Assembly (NCBI GenBank): GCA_949987565.1
Contig: OX465121.1
Location: forward strand, 1,939,117-2,003,116
Length of the DNA stretch: 64,000 nucleotides
Direction of reading: 5' to 3'
Origin: Luidia sarsii
Lineage: Eukaryota > Echinodermata > Asteroidea > Paxillosida > Luidiidae
Below the pieces are notes generated by a model. The model did not search any database. It was not told where the DNA came from and saw only the letters and a list, made by a program, of their open reading frames with translations. Numbering within the stretch: position 1 is the stretch's first letter; every line of letters begins with the position of its first letter. Below are positions 45,797 through 56,638 of the stretch, piece by piece. Made by a program: the position numbers and the translations under genes.

Positions 45797-46232
45797 TAGT
45801 CCGAGTAACTTGGACCCGACAAGTCACCCTTTTTTTATCGAACTTTGAAATTTTGAGTTTCGGGTGACTGTAGGGTCCAAGTCAATCAGTGTCATAATAT
45901 GGATTATCTGTACAAACCGCCAAAAACATTTCGACCGAAAAACTACCCGACACAAACCCCCAGATTTACCGCCGAAAACACCCGTATCACCGTCCTACAT
46001 ATGATTCTCACTGAATCCAAAAATGGGCATGTAGGACGGTGATACGGGTATTTTCGGCGGTAAACCTGGGGGTTTGTGTCAGGGAGTTTTTCGGTCGAAA
46101 TGTTTTTGGCAGTTTGTACAGATAATCCATATTATGACACTGATTGACTTGGACCCTACAGTCACCCGAAACTCAAAATTTCAAAATTCGATAAAAAAAG
46201 GGTGACTTGTCGGGTCCAAGTTACTCGGACTA
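45797..46232. mobile_element. Foldback element, family F1, 436 bp, near-perfect palindrome, 9-bp target duplication
   Basis: From TAGTCCGAG to CTCGGACTA, flanked by GGAAAGGAG on both sides (45788-45796 and 46233-46241). The arms are almost identical over about 200 bp with a short centre near 46000-46020, so this is likely a recent copy or one kept by arm homogenisation. It is the clearest copy of family F1. Confidence 0.95.
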
Positions 46233-46408
46233 GGAAAGGAGAGGATAGCATGAAGGGAAAGGAGTTGATACATTTGTACTTTTGTAGGTGATAACAAAAA
46301 GTCAATCCAACTTTCCCATCTCAATGTGGCTCAGCCCCTCCATGCTCAGCCTCAGGGCAATAAGACAAAATTAATGCAGACCAATAAGTTTTAAGCATAA
46401 AATTATGA

Positions 46409-46470
46409 TAGTTGCGGTAACCGTAACCCTCGTACCTTCGGGAGGACGAGGGTTACGGTTACCGCAACTA
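46409..46470. mobile_element. 62-bp F2 hairpin element with 9-bp target duplication
   Basis: Two perfect 25-nt arms (starting TAGTTGCGGTAACCGTAACC) around a 12-nt loop ACCTTCGGGAGG, flanked by AAATTATGA at 46400-46408 and 46471-46479. The paralogous site at 41531-41539 has a single AAATTATGA and no insert. Confidence 0.95.
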
Positions 46471-46694
46471 AAATTATGAATGTTATTGAGGAAAGTGTTA
46501 GAAGCATTGTCGAAAAAAAAAACGAAAGATGAAAAAAAAACTCATAAAGGGAAGAATTTTACACTGCCAGTGCCACACAGCATTTGAGAATTTATTTTGC
46601 GTTTGGATGCACTGGGACACCTTACTAAACACCACTGTCGAAAATAGGTCACGATGCTGACTGCGCGGTGCGCCGTGGACATCAACAAAACCGG

Positions 46695-47737
46695 TAGTCC
46701 GAGTAACTTGGACCCGACAAGTCACCCTTTTTTTGAAATTTTGAGTTTCGGGTGACTGTAGTCACCCGAAACTTAGTTGCGATAACCGTAACCCTCATCC
46801 TCCCGAAGGTCGGAGACCTGAGGGTTACGGGAACGTATGTACAAAATTATAGCGAGGTTTTTGTTTTTACCATTTTGGAAACACCACTGTCCCGATCGCC
46901 CCCTTTTTCCACCCTTTTGAAAATCGCCACACACAATCTAAGGACATGCACTTGATCCCAAATGTATACTGTATGTGATCAGATAACTCAAAACATCGTG
47001 AGTAAAACACTTTTCCGAAAAACGGGCAGAAACTCACCAAAATACTGTCTGTAAATGTCCCGTCAACGTCTCCGCCAGGTTCGGAATCCGAACCTGGCGC
47101 CTCGACCAATCAGCGCTTAGTTTCGTGACGTATTCCCGCACGACGGCTATTTGCTGTTTCGCAATAACAGTCCACACTCGTGGTGCGCGCGCAGGTCATC
47201 GTCCTGTGAAGAGCCGACTGGTACTGTATACAACCATGGATATGCGCGCGCACCACGAGTGTGGACTGTTATTGCGAAACAGCAAATAACCGTCGTGCGG
47301 GTACACGTCACGAGACTAAGCGCTGATTGGTCGAGGCGCCAGGTTCGGATTCTGAACCTGGCGGAGACGTTGACGGGACATTTACAGACAGTATTTTGGT
47401 GAGTTTCTGCCCGTTTTTCGGAAAAGTGTTTTACCCACGATGTTTTGAGTTATCTGATCACATTCAGTATACATTTGGGATCAAGTGCATGTCCTTAGAT
47501 TGTGTGTGGTGATTTTCAAAAGGGTGGAAAAAGGGGGCGATCGGGACAGTGGTGTTTCCAAAATGGTAAAAACAAAAACCTCGCTATAATTTTGTACATA
47601 CGTTCCCGTAACCCTCAGGTCTCCGACCTTCGGGAGGATGAGGGTTACGGTTACCGCAACTACCCGAAACTCAAAATTTCAAAATTCGATAAAATTAAGA
47701 AAAAGGGTGACTTGTCGGGTCGAAGTTACTCAGACTA
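46695..47737. mobile_element. Short F1 foldback element split by an F2 element
   Basis: The left F1 part is 46695-46773 (TAGTCCGAG...CCCGAAACT), the right part 47663-47737 (ends TTACTCAGACTA). The F1 host would be about 145 bp without the insert. Its outer flanks (CAAAACCGG and ATACAAGTA) do not match, so its own target duplication is lost. Confidence 0.85.
46774..47662. mobile_element. Foldback element, family F2, 889 bp, nested in F1, perfect 9-bp target duplication
   Basis: Begins TAGTTGCGATAACCGTAACC and ends GGGTTACGGTTACCGCAACTA-type sequence, flanked by CCCGAAACT (46765-46773 and 47663-47671). The arms of about 420 bp mirror each other (for example GCATGTCCTTAGATTGTGTG on the right against CACACAATCTAAGGACATGC on the left). 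The centre near 47190-47240 is the only unpaired part. No coding recognised. Confidence 0.93.
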
Positions 47738-48252
47738 ATACAAGTAATAGTCTGTGGTGTGGAAAAAGTGACTGTGACCTCTGTAAGTGTTATACTTTCG
47801 TTAACTCACATTGGTCAGCTTGAAGAAAAGGCCTTATATCGTCGAAAACCGGTCACTGGAGTATATGGTAGTATTCGACCACCCAATAAAAATGAAAACA
47901 CAGTACTGATGTACTGCCGAGCATCATTCCTCAGGCTACCTCCATGATTATTCACACACTGTCGCACAGTGAAACTATTAAGTAGTATGTTACGTTTAAA
48001 GCGGAAACTACTATTTACTTTTAACTTGATTGTTGTTAAAGTAACACGCTGTCTGAAAGTAGCCCTAGTACTAGTACTAGTAAGTGGTACACAGTGGTAC
48101 TGGTAGTAGACCAGCAGGGCCAGGATCAGTCTGGTGTTAGCTACACACTACTACCACAGACATAATAACCTATAGACGGACAACAGCGGGCGCTAGACTG
48201 TAATTTCAGGACGCGTGCAAAAACCATGGGCAAACTTGTTCGTCACTTCACA
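47738..48252. other. No gene recognised
   Basis: Short unrelated stretches with ACTAGT-like repeats near 48064-48080. Nothing else supported. Confidence 0.4.
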
Positions 48253-48294
48253 CCACAGACATAAATAACATAACAAGGTTATTTATGTCTGTGG
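48253..48294. repeat. 42-bp perfect hairpin
   Basis: CCACAGACATAAATAAC and its exact complement enclose an 8-nt loop ATAACAAG. It could be a very short foldback element or a stem-loop; no target duplication identified. A single-arm relative (CCACAGACATAATAACC) lies at about 48155. Confidence 0.75.
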
Positions 48295-49120
48295 ATTGGA
48301 TCTCCATAATAAAGACTGGATAGGACACTGCGTCAAATGCGCGTCCGCGTGTGCGTTTTGTCAAGAGGGTAAGAAACGAACGTGTCGTTTTGCTGCGCGT
48401 ACACATTTGAATGGACATCTCAAAGAAGTGGACGCATTTTTCCCCTTCAAATAGTCATCTTTTGAAAAAACATAAACATACACGAATAAAATAGGAACAT
48501 TCGAAAATAATAAAGGTCAAAGCGTGTGCAGCAGTGAATTTGCCGGAGAGGGACGGAAAAGTGAGCCGTAAGAAAGGAATAACTTTTCACAAGTAAGTTG
48601 TTGGTTAGCCCAGATGGACTCATATACAACTGTAGTACTGCATACTGCTTATTGATGACTGAGATTTTTAATTAATGGCATAATTATGACCTGTGTCGTT
48701 CAAGCAGTGGTCAAATAATCATTATAACATTATAACTTCTGTTATTTGGGTTACCCAAAAGCTGAATCCACCCCTTGAAAAAAAAAATGATATGGATATC
48801 ACTGGTGACTAGCCTTATAGCCATGTGCAAAAAAAATTACAAGAAATAAATCTGCATTGCTTTTTGTCAATTTGCAATTGTGCAAGCGTTGAATGAATGA
48901 AAAAATGTTCCTCCGGCTGTATTTTGTTTTTTTATTCCTAAAGTTGCTCAGAAAAGTTAAGATAAACACCAGCAAATCAATGTGTAGCCGTGGCCGATTC
49001 AAATGCGGATATAAAAAAATATTTCCGGCACATTAATTACTCGTTCCTACAACTACAAGGTAGATCAAATTCATCCACGGCCAAGCGAGTGAACTCTAAC
49101 CATAGAGCAAGATGCTCTAA
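48295..49120. other. No gene recognised
   Basis: AT-rich. The start (ATCTCCATAATAAAGACTGG at about 48300) matches the inner part of the F3 arms at 49225 and 49340. No convincing coding frame. Confidence 0.45.
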
Positions 49121-49124
49121 CCTC

Positions 49125-49480
49125 TAACCAACATACACGACTCTACCCTCCTGAAGCGTTGCGCGCCGCCATTGTTCGACCGCGTATTTTGTGCACGAGC
49201 AACGCGCGGTGTCCTATCCAGTCTTCATTATGGAGATCAATGATTGGAACGCAGCATTATATGCCGTAATAGCGCCACCTATCGACGGTCGAATTGTATG
49301 TACCAAAGATCCCTCTCTAGTATCTTTGTACGGTACATATTGATCTCCATAATAAAGACTGGATAGGACACCGCGTGTTGTTCGTGCACAAAATACGCGG
49401 TCGAACAATGGCGGCGCGCAACGCTTCAGGAGGGTAGAGTTGTGGCTAACGTATGTTGGTGCGACCCTCTGTCGAGTATG
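49125..49480. mobile_element. Foldback element, family F3
   Basis: The left arm (about 49130-49238: CTACCCTCCTGAAGCGTTGC ... CAGTCTTCATTATGGAGATC) and right arm (about 49338-49440) are near-identical inverted repeats of about 105-125 bp around roughly 100 bp. The arms end in ACCAACATACA / TGTTGGT-like sequence. Likely a MITE or foldback element unrelated to F1 and F2. No target duplication confirmed. Confidence 0.8.
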
Positions 49481-50600
49481 AATATCCATCAGGTACTTAC
49501 GTCACTGCAAAAACATCCGTATCAGAACTTAGTGGGTTTTACGTTGGTTAGAAAAACTATGATTAGATGAGCAATAGGGCCTATATCAAAGAATCATAGC
49601 GACTCTACATACGTTTGCTTTCTGTTTTATTTTTTTCGAGCATATGCACAATAAGGCATGTTCTCGTTTTTGAAAGGGTGGGGGATGTTTAAAGTCGTGA
49701 GCCCCAAACACGACAGGTGGCGCTCTCACCTCCGACCCTTAAACTGAACAACTTTATGTCGCGCTTCGTTTATATATCGGATTTAATCGAGTGGTATTTT
49801 AGCCATGGTTATCTGCGCATGCGATAACCCACAGGTTTACGGCCTTCACATACCATTAAATTAATATAGCGCCCTCAATCTCAGCAGATACCAACCAATT
49901 TTTTTTTTTCAAAGGTACATTTAGGGTTAGTTTGAAGTAATGCTTTATACGGGCTTTAAGGTTTCCATAATTCCAGTGTACAATGCGTGTAGCTCATGAT
50001 TCTCTGTAGACTAGGTAGCATGCACAGAAAGCTGGTATACACGGTCGGTCCAAAAAGAGAATGATACGGTCTCCAAAAATTGCGCCCTCTATGGTCGTAA
50101 ATAATGAAACGAAGATGGCGGCGCCCTATCATTACCATGTTGATAACGTATGTTGGAGCATAATTATGGTTAGACCATGAAGGTATAGCGACCCTCTGCC
50201 GAGTATAGTTAAAATCTGTGAAAGATCGTTGAAAGGTCAAGGAATAATAAAATGATGATTAAATGAGCTGGTATTAGGGCCTATGTCAAAAAGCATAGTG
50301 GCTCTGTAAACACTTTCTTTCTCTTTTATTTTTTCGAGCAAATACACAATTAAGGCACGTTCTCGTTTTTTGAAAGGGTTCTCGTTTTTCGTTTTTTAAA
50401 GGGTGGGGGACGTATTAAGTCGTGAACCCCAAACACGACGGGTGGCGCTCTCACCTCCAGCCCTTAAACTGAACAACTAACAGGTCGCGCCTCGATTACA
50501 TATCAGATTGAATCGAATGGTCTTCTAGCCATGGTTGTGAAGAAATTAATCTAGTACGAACATAGATCTGCGCGCATGCGCGACAAACCCTAACCCTTTG
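49440..50600 (+). repeat. Diverged tandem duplication (about 0.7-kb period)
   Basis: 49445-49830 and 50145-50585 align: GTATGTTGG, CGACCCTCTG, GGGCCTAT, then AACACGAC with GGTGGCGCTCTCACCTCC, and AACTGAACAACT, ending in GCGCATGCG. Substitutions and small indels show it is old. No coding frame recognised in either copy. Confidence 0.75.
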
Positions 50601-50803
50601 TGTATACATGTACATTGAATAAAGTGCATGTGTAGGCCTACCCCCTCGCAATTTCGTGGTCAAAAGTAGATTGAGTTCAGTATCATGATTCTATCTCGAT
50701 CGTTATCACATAACACTTCGGCCTTACGTGAGATTGCACCATTCACCGGAATGTATCGTCACTGTTGAGAGCGTCCATTGTTAAAACAAAATAATGAATC
50801 CCC

Positions 50804-50810
50804 TATAAAA
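50804..50810 (+). promoter_or_regulatory. TATA box in the DIRS left terminal repeat
   Basis: TATAAAA inside CCCCTATAAAAACCCC, about 100 bp upstream of the gag start at 50906. The inverted right repeat holds a matching TATAAAA facing inwards (about 54169). Confidence 0.5.
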
Positions 50811-50905
50811 ACCCCACACGAGCCCCGAGCTCCGCGGTGCATTTTTCGTGACCGGAGTGTATCGCTCTTATCTACAACTGTATCATTCTTATCTACAACT
50901 CCAAC

Positions 50906-52155
50906 ATGAGTGAACAACATGACCTTCTCGACTTGTTAGCCGTTCCGTCCGATGATGATCTTCTCACCCAGCTAGATCAGCAGGGTCCGTCTAACGACAG
51001 CATCCTGACCGGGGGTAACCCGCCGATCAGGAAACCGGCACAAGTCAAGAGGAAGGCTACGGCAAACACCGTTACGAGAGATGAATTTTCGTCGCTCCAA
51101 AAGCAGCTGTCTTCTATGGCTAATGCTGTAGAGCAGATACAGGCTGTAGTCCTGTCAGAGCCACGCCCTAAGCGGCCTAAAGTTGACTCTGAGGTGGAAT
51201 CAGACCACTCTAGCAGCGTCCTCAGCATGGGCAAGGCCTTGGACAACTTGCTCGAGGACAACCAACAAGACGACGCAGTTCTGCGAGACTACGAACAGCT
51301 TTTTGACGACGAAGGTGCCACAGGGACCGCAGTTAGCGGAAAGCTGGCAGACCTCATGACCAAAATGATGCGTCAAAGGCTGCCTGAAGGGATATGTCCG
51401 GAAAACTTAAAAGTTTCCAAAGACCACTCAACGTGACAGCACTAGGATTGACACGGGTTAACCCAGAGGTGTGGAATACATTGCAGGCTAAAACCCGCTC
51501 AGTGGACATTAAGATGCAAAAGCTTCAGCAAGCCCTCCATCGGGCATCGTACCGATTAGTGCGTGTCATTGAATCCCTAATGGGTATGGCTAAAACTACG
51601 CCAGGGCGACCGGCCGATGTTAAGGCCGACATTACCAAACTGCTCGATGCAGTTTCAATACTGGGTCATGCAAATTATGAACTCAATGTGAGACGACGCG
51701 AATTCATAAAACCGGACCTAAACCTACAATTTGGTGGCCTGTGTTCGGCTCAAGTGCCAGTAACTGAACTTCTCTTTGGTGACAACCTTACACAAAAGTG
51801 TAGAAACATACAGGAGACTAATAAGCTGGGTTACAAAGTCGGCCACAAATCAAGGGGTCAGTCAAAGAACACGACCTCCGGGCACCCCCAGAAACGCAGG
51901 GACACAAGCTCCTATCAAGCGGCTCACGGAAGTTTCCGCTATAACGGCCCTTTAAACTCCACGCGCCGCCCCTACAACAATATTGGCGGGGAAAAACAAG
52001 CCGGACAACCCACCGGCGGATGCTCGAAGCAAATAGAACTCCTAAAGGTGGTGAGTAAACATGAATGTCTGAATGATGGAAACACCATGCCAGTAGACAC
52101 CCTCTTCACAAACGTGATATTGCTCAAAAATCAATTACAAATTACTTTCTTTTGA
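50906..52155 (+). pseudogene. DIRS gag-like gene with one frameshift
   Basis: The first frame (50906-51436) starts MSEQHDLLDLLAVPSDDDLL, acidic then basic, and ends with the KLADLMTKMM...GICPENLKV region. It overlaps the second frame (51394-52155), which carries LTRVNPEVWNTLQAKTRSVD and then ELNVRRREFIKPDLN, LCSAQVPVTELLFGDNL. These resemble the conserved central part of DIRS gag proteins. A frameshift at about 51400-51430 splits the gene. A short basic tail follows. Confidence 0.75.
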
Positions 52156-52359
52156 GTAAGCACAAAATGTTAGAATGCTCAAATAATAATGTCATATAAT
52201 GGCCCTCTGAGTAAGCACACGTGAGAATGCTCAACATGTAACAGCAGGCAGACTCGCACATTTTATAGCCAAATGGCGCGAGATCACAGGGGACAATTGG
52301 GTCCTGAATACAGTCCAACATTATAGGATTGAATTCACCACTTTTCCCTCACAATAGGC

Positions 52360-53617
52360 TGCGCCGAGAGAAATACCTTTCTCGCAGAGTGAGGAAAATC
52401 GAGTTTCAGAGGAAATAACTAAAATGCTTCAAAAGAAAGCAATTGTTGAAACCCCTCACACAGATGGGGAATTCCTCTCTAACAATTCATCCGTCAAAAG
52501 AAAGACGGCACTTATCGCCCTATTATTAACCTGCGTGGGCTCAATACCTTTGTCAAATACGCCCATTTTAAAATGGAGACAATATGCAATGCAGTTGGTG
52601 ACTCCGAACTGCTTCATGGCGTCTCTTGACCTGAAAGACGCGTATTATGCAATACCAATAGCCCAGGATCACAGAAAATTCCTGCGGTTTCTTGGGCAGA
52701 ATAAGGTCTACTAGTTTACCTGCTTGCCTTTTGGGCTATCATGTGCCCCTCGTGTTTTCACAAAGGTGATGAAACACTATAGTCGCCTCACTACGGCGTG
52801 TTGGCCATGTATCGTGTGAGTATACCGATGATGCCCTATTGATAGGGAATACATATGATGAATGTATGAGTAATATTGCAGCTCGTACGAAACTCACCGA
52901 AGATTTGGGGTTCACAATTAACAGACACAAATCTGCGTTGGAACCCACCCAGAACATTATTTTCCTGGGTTTTCAGCTAGAATCAGTCAAATTGACCATT
53001 TCCATCCCGTCAGCTAAAGCTGCTAAACAGGTTGCTGACATCAGTAAACTCATAGCCACATTTTCCCCTAGAATTCGAGAAGTGGCTAGAGTGACAGAGC
53101 TAATGGTTTCTTGTGAACTAGCAGTCCCGGTCCCATACGGGGCCATTTTCAGACGCACTGTCGAATTGGAGAAAAATCATGCACTGACCACAAACGGCGG
53201 AAATCATGATGCACAAATGGGTTTATCTGAACAAGCAATTTCAGATTTGCAATGGTGGGTATCACAAATGCCCGCTGCAACATCCCCAATACACAGGAAA
53301 TGCCTGACTGTACAATCGAAACTGATGCATCGAAAGCAGGATGGGGAGCTCATTATGATGGCCAGGCAATTGGGGGACAATGGTCCACTGCCGAATCAGT
53401 TCACCATATCAATGTGCTTGAACTCAAAGCAAGCTACTTGGCATTGCAATCATTCTCCACAGGTGTACGCAATATCCATGTCCATATAAAATCGGACAAT
53501 GTAACTGCAGTAGCATACCTACAACACTCTGGGGGTACACACTCCCCAGCGTTGAATGGGTTAGCACGGGAAATTTGGCTATGGTGTATGAAGCAAGGTA
53601 TCTGGCTGTCAACGTAA
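52360..53617 (+). pseudogene. DIRS reverse transcriptase and RNase H, frameshifted
   Basis: RT pieces in several frames: GTYRPIINLRGLNTFVKYAH near 52507-52566, MASLDLKDAYYAIPIAQDH near 52616, and YTDDALL (active-site YxDD) at about 52821, followed by LGFTINRHKSALEPTQNIIF. The RNase H block holds TIETDASKAGWGAHY at about 53312 and HIKSDNVTAVAYLQ at about 53484, as in DIRS pol. Frameshifts near 52610, 52710, 52820 and 53280 prevent translation as one protein. Confidence 0.8.
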
Positions 53618-53639
53618 CCCAACGTAGATATAGGCCACT

Positions 53640-53976
53640 ACCCCTTTGATAAGTTGCTCTGTGTTGTAAGTTTACTCAAAGAGTATCTGTCAAAAACACG
53701 TTCTATTAGGAGTAAGAAACTGGAAAGCTTTTTCTAAGTTATGTGGTCCCTTATAAAGAAGTGGGGACCCAAACATTATCCAGATGGATTAAGATTGTTT
53801 TGAAAGCAGCAGGTATCGACACGGATACGTTCAAAGCACACAGTACCAGATCGGCAGCTTGCAGTGCAGCCTTTCAAAACGGAGCTTCGTTAGATTGTAT
53901 CTTACGTAGGGTGGACAAACTGCTCAACTTTTGCCAAGTTTTATATCAAACCTATCCAAGTGTCGAACTTTACTAA
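53640..53976 (+). pseudogene. DIRS tyrosine recombinase, C-terminal part only
   Basis: The frame from about 53743 reads GTQTLSRWIKIVLKAAGID and then FKAHSTRSAACSAAFQNGAS, containing the H-x-x-R box of tyrosine recombinases. After 53925 the frame shifts; the other frame carries TFAKFYIK (53927-53950), which includes the likely nucleophilic tyrosine. The N-terminal catalytic arginine region is absent, apparently deleted between RNase H and this block. Confidence 0.75.
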
Positions 53977-53978
53977 GA

Positions 53979-54071
53979 CCGCGTTTACACTTGATCCCGC
54001 ACGCGGGATCAGATCCCGCGTGCGGGATCAACGCGCGATCAACGCGGGATCAAAGACAAGTGTAAACGCGG
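53979..54071. repeat. 93-bp palindromic element (MITE-like) inside the DIRS element
   Basis: Perfect 15-nt ends (CCGCGTTTACACTTG and complement) enclose GATCCCGCACGCGGGATC-type palindromes. It sits between the recombinase and the right terminal repeat. Either a small inserted MITE or part of the DIRS internal complementary region; the GATCCCGC motif repeats suggest the former. Confidence 0.7.
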
Positions 54072-54270
54072 GGGCGATCAGGATCAGATGCCGGGATCTG
54101 ATCCACCTCTCGGGAACGATCAGATCCGCAAAATGCACTGAGGAGCTCGATCGGGGCTCGTGTGGGGTTTTATAGGGGATTCATTTGTTTTAACAATGGA
54201 CTCTCTCAACCGTGACGATACATTCCGGTGAATGGTGCAATCTCACGTAAGGCCGAAGTGTTAGTGATAA

Positions 54271-54830
54271 ACTCGGTAGAATCTTAATTAAACTTCATTC
54301 CATTTCATTCATTCGTTTAATTGGTTAAATATTAACGCTGAATCGTCGTAGCGCAGCGCATAATATGATAGTATGGTTCTGAATAGTACTTGGACGAGCG
54401 AGGTGCACAACACAACACCAATTATTCTCGGCTGAGACGAGCGCCGACTCTTCACAGGGTTGCTCCACAACTACATCAATATATACATGCACATTGTAGC
54501 CAATAATAATGATTATTCTCAGCTTAGAAGAGCGCTGACTCTTCTGTGTTGGTCCACAACACAACTAGCCATTTATTCTCGGCCGAGACGAGCGCCGACT
54601 CTTCACAGGGTTGCTCCACAACACGGAATGGTACGTACGGTCGGTGTACGAATACGGATCGGTGTGCAGTGACGTCAATACCTGATGCATATTCATATCT
54701 CGGCAGAGAGTTGCTCCAACATACGTTACCATAGTTGTGTATTGTGGCGACCCAGACCAGGTGCTTTCAAAGTTCCTGTAGCCGATTTTACGAAACATTA
54801 GTTTATGGCGTAACTCCACTTACGCCATAT
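54271..54830. repeat. Three-copy diverged repeat, no gene
   Basis: GACGAGCGCCGACTCTTCAC with AGGGTTGCTCCACAAC occurs at 54437-54472 and again at 54587-54622, with a diverged copy (GAAGAGCGCTGACTCTTCTG) near 54525. No coding frame supported. Confidence 0.65.
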
Positions 54831-54990
54831 CTTATTGCGTACTTATTGCGCAACTTAAGTTGCGCAATAACTCTATGACGGATTTCACGAAAGTTACGCA
54901 CTATTCGGATATAGCGCAGCTCGAGGGCTTACGCCATAACTTGTGGCGTAAGTTACGCCACGTCTTTAGGTGGCGTAAGTCGTTGCTACA
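54831..54990. repeat. Palindrome-rich patch with a 28-bp perfect palindrome
   Basis: TTATTGCGCAACTT and its complement form a perfect palindrome at 54843-54870. It is surrounded by GGCGTAAGT/ACTTACGCC motifs in both orientations (about 54800-54980), suggesting a small foldback element. Boundaries unclear. Confidence 0.65.
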
Positions 54991-56638
54991 CGTCCTTAAT
55001 ATGGCGTTGATGCTACTAGCGCAACGTGAAAATCGGGCAGCCCTTCGCCGAGAGAGATTGATACGCGACAGAGCAAATCCTTTGAATTCTCTCGTCGACT
55101 GCGAAATTAGAGGGCGCTATAGATTTTCCCGGGAGTGAATAAATATTTCGTATTGTAGAAGATTTGCGAGAAAATTTTGAGCGTCAGACTCGGGTAATTA
55201 ATTCCCCGTTATCGATGTAACGCGATGAAACACAACACACAGGCCTATACATGTATCTCTGTTTTTTATATCGAATTCCTACCTTGTTTTTCTTTTGAAC
55301 ATCATAAAGCCGGTGATCGTGATGATCTTCGCCAGACACGGAATGGGGCTAGGTGTTTCACACTTTTTTTTATTTTACCGGTAGTGCGAACATTTGACCA
55401 TGGTTTGACTTTCTCTAGGCCACAATTTAATAAGTGGATATCAAAAGAAACATCCTTTCTCAAAGCAGATTGACGGGGACAAAAACAGAAAGACTGAAAA
55501 GGGGAATGATAAAGTCACAGATAACATTCTCAGTTTAGTCATTTCATTCAGTAAACAGTGTGCAACAAATTTTGTGTATTTATTACTTTGTCGACGTGTG
55601 ACCCCTTGGCATTTTGACCACTTCACAGCTTGTCCAAGTTGCACCTCCTCAAGGCTGTAGTCACACTAATAACTCAGATTTGTAATCTGGAATAGGTTTA
55701 TTGTTACTAGGATTTTTCTTCAGAGTGCTTGCGTCACTAGTTAAGGCTTCCGATAGTGAGAAATCCTCTACATTTTCAGCGCAGCAACGTAAGAAATACA
55801 AAATGGCTGCCTCCATTAAAATGTTCGCGGCGTGTGTATAGACCGTGTAAGTTGGCCTCGAGAATGTACGCGTTACCGCCAGCGGCGTAGCTACGGGGGG
55901 GGGCGTGGGGGCGACAATGTACGCCCCCATGAAAGATCGTCGCCCCCCACTCGCCCCCCCCCCCCCCACTGGGATTTGAGTGTTTTCAATGAAAAACAAA
56001 AGAAAATCAAAACCACACGATTCTAAAGATGAATTAAGAACCCCATTATTACCCCAATTCATGTTTTTTTTGCGGTAGTAAAATAACTTGTAGCTGCAGA
56101 GCGCTGATGATCTTGCAGAGAGGCTTGAGTAGCGCAGCTTATACGTACATGTACGTGTATGCAGCCATGCGGCCGCTGTACATGTACATGTACAATGTAC
56201 ATGTACTGTGCAATGTAATGTACATGTACACTTTACATGTACATGTACATGTACGTACACAGTGTGTGCAAGGAAGTGTTATGTCTTGTTGCAATGCTGT
56301 GCGTAGTCTGGTTTCGGCCCCAATTATCCTTCAGTGTCGCTATGGCTTCACCTAGAGATGGAAACCAGACCTAGACTCGACAAGCTCTCTAACGTTGCGA
56401 AGGGAAAACGGTCATAATAAAATGCGTTACACTTTTCAACCTCGGCCATTATCTGGATGCACGATGCAATTAGCTTTCGATCGGTACCGGTTTGAATGTA
56501 CTTTCATCGTTTCTAAGTTATAGTTCCATATCTCTGAATGTTGTTTCCGCGTAATTTGATATTATTCCTTGGTCATTAATTTTGAAAGTGGTTTGGAAAT
56601 AATTAAGAGGAATATGGTTTCAATTTGAGGGTAATTTG
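54991..56638. other. No gene; poly-G/C foldback and TACATG microsatellite
   Basis: G-run and C-run segments face each other at about 55890-55970 (GGGGGGGGGCGTGGGGGCG and CGCCCCCCACTCGCCCCC). A dense ACATGTACATG microsatellite lies at 56140-56260. No coding frame supported. Confidence 0.55.

Larger units (their letters stand above)
45229..46520 (+). repeat. Dispersed repeat X, copy 2, right part
   Basis: Resumes TTATTTTTTTATTATTATTT as in copy 1. It contains an 86-codon frame (45340-45600, with DKKYNLTKRAKKTKAAS), possibly a remnant of an unknown protein; another frame near 45540 reads SSDLEINKDEKWCVCYSY. I cannot assign a family. It is interrupted by an F1 element (45797-46232) and an F2 hairpin (46409-46470). 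Confidence 0.6.
50703..54270 (+). mobile_element. DIRS-type retroelement with inverted terminal repeats, degenerate
   Basis: The outer 125-130 bp at each end are inverted copies (AACACTTCGGCCTTACGTGA at 50712, its complement ending at 54262). Between them lie, in order, gag, RT, RNase H and the end of a tyrosine recombinase. That order and the inverted termini define DIRS elements, which integrate with a tyrosine recombinase instead of a DDE integrase. At about 3.6 kb it is shorter than usual. Stops, frameshifts and a missing recombinase N-terminus show that it is dead. Confidence 0.9.
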
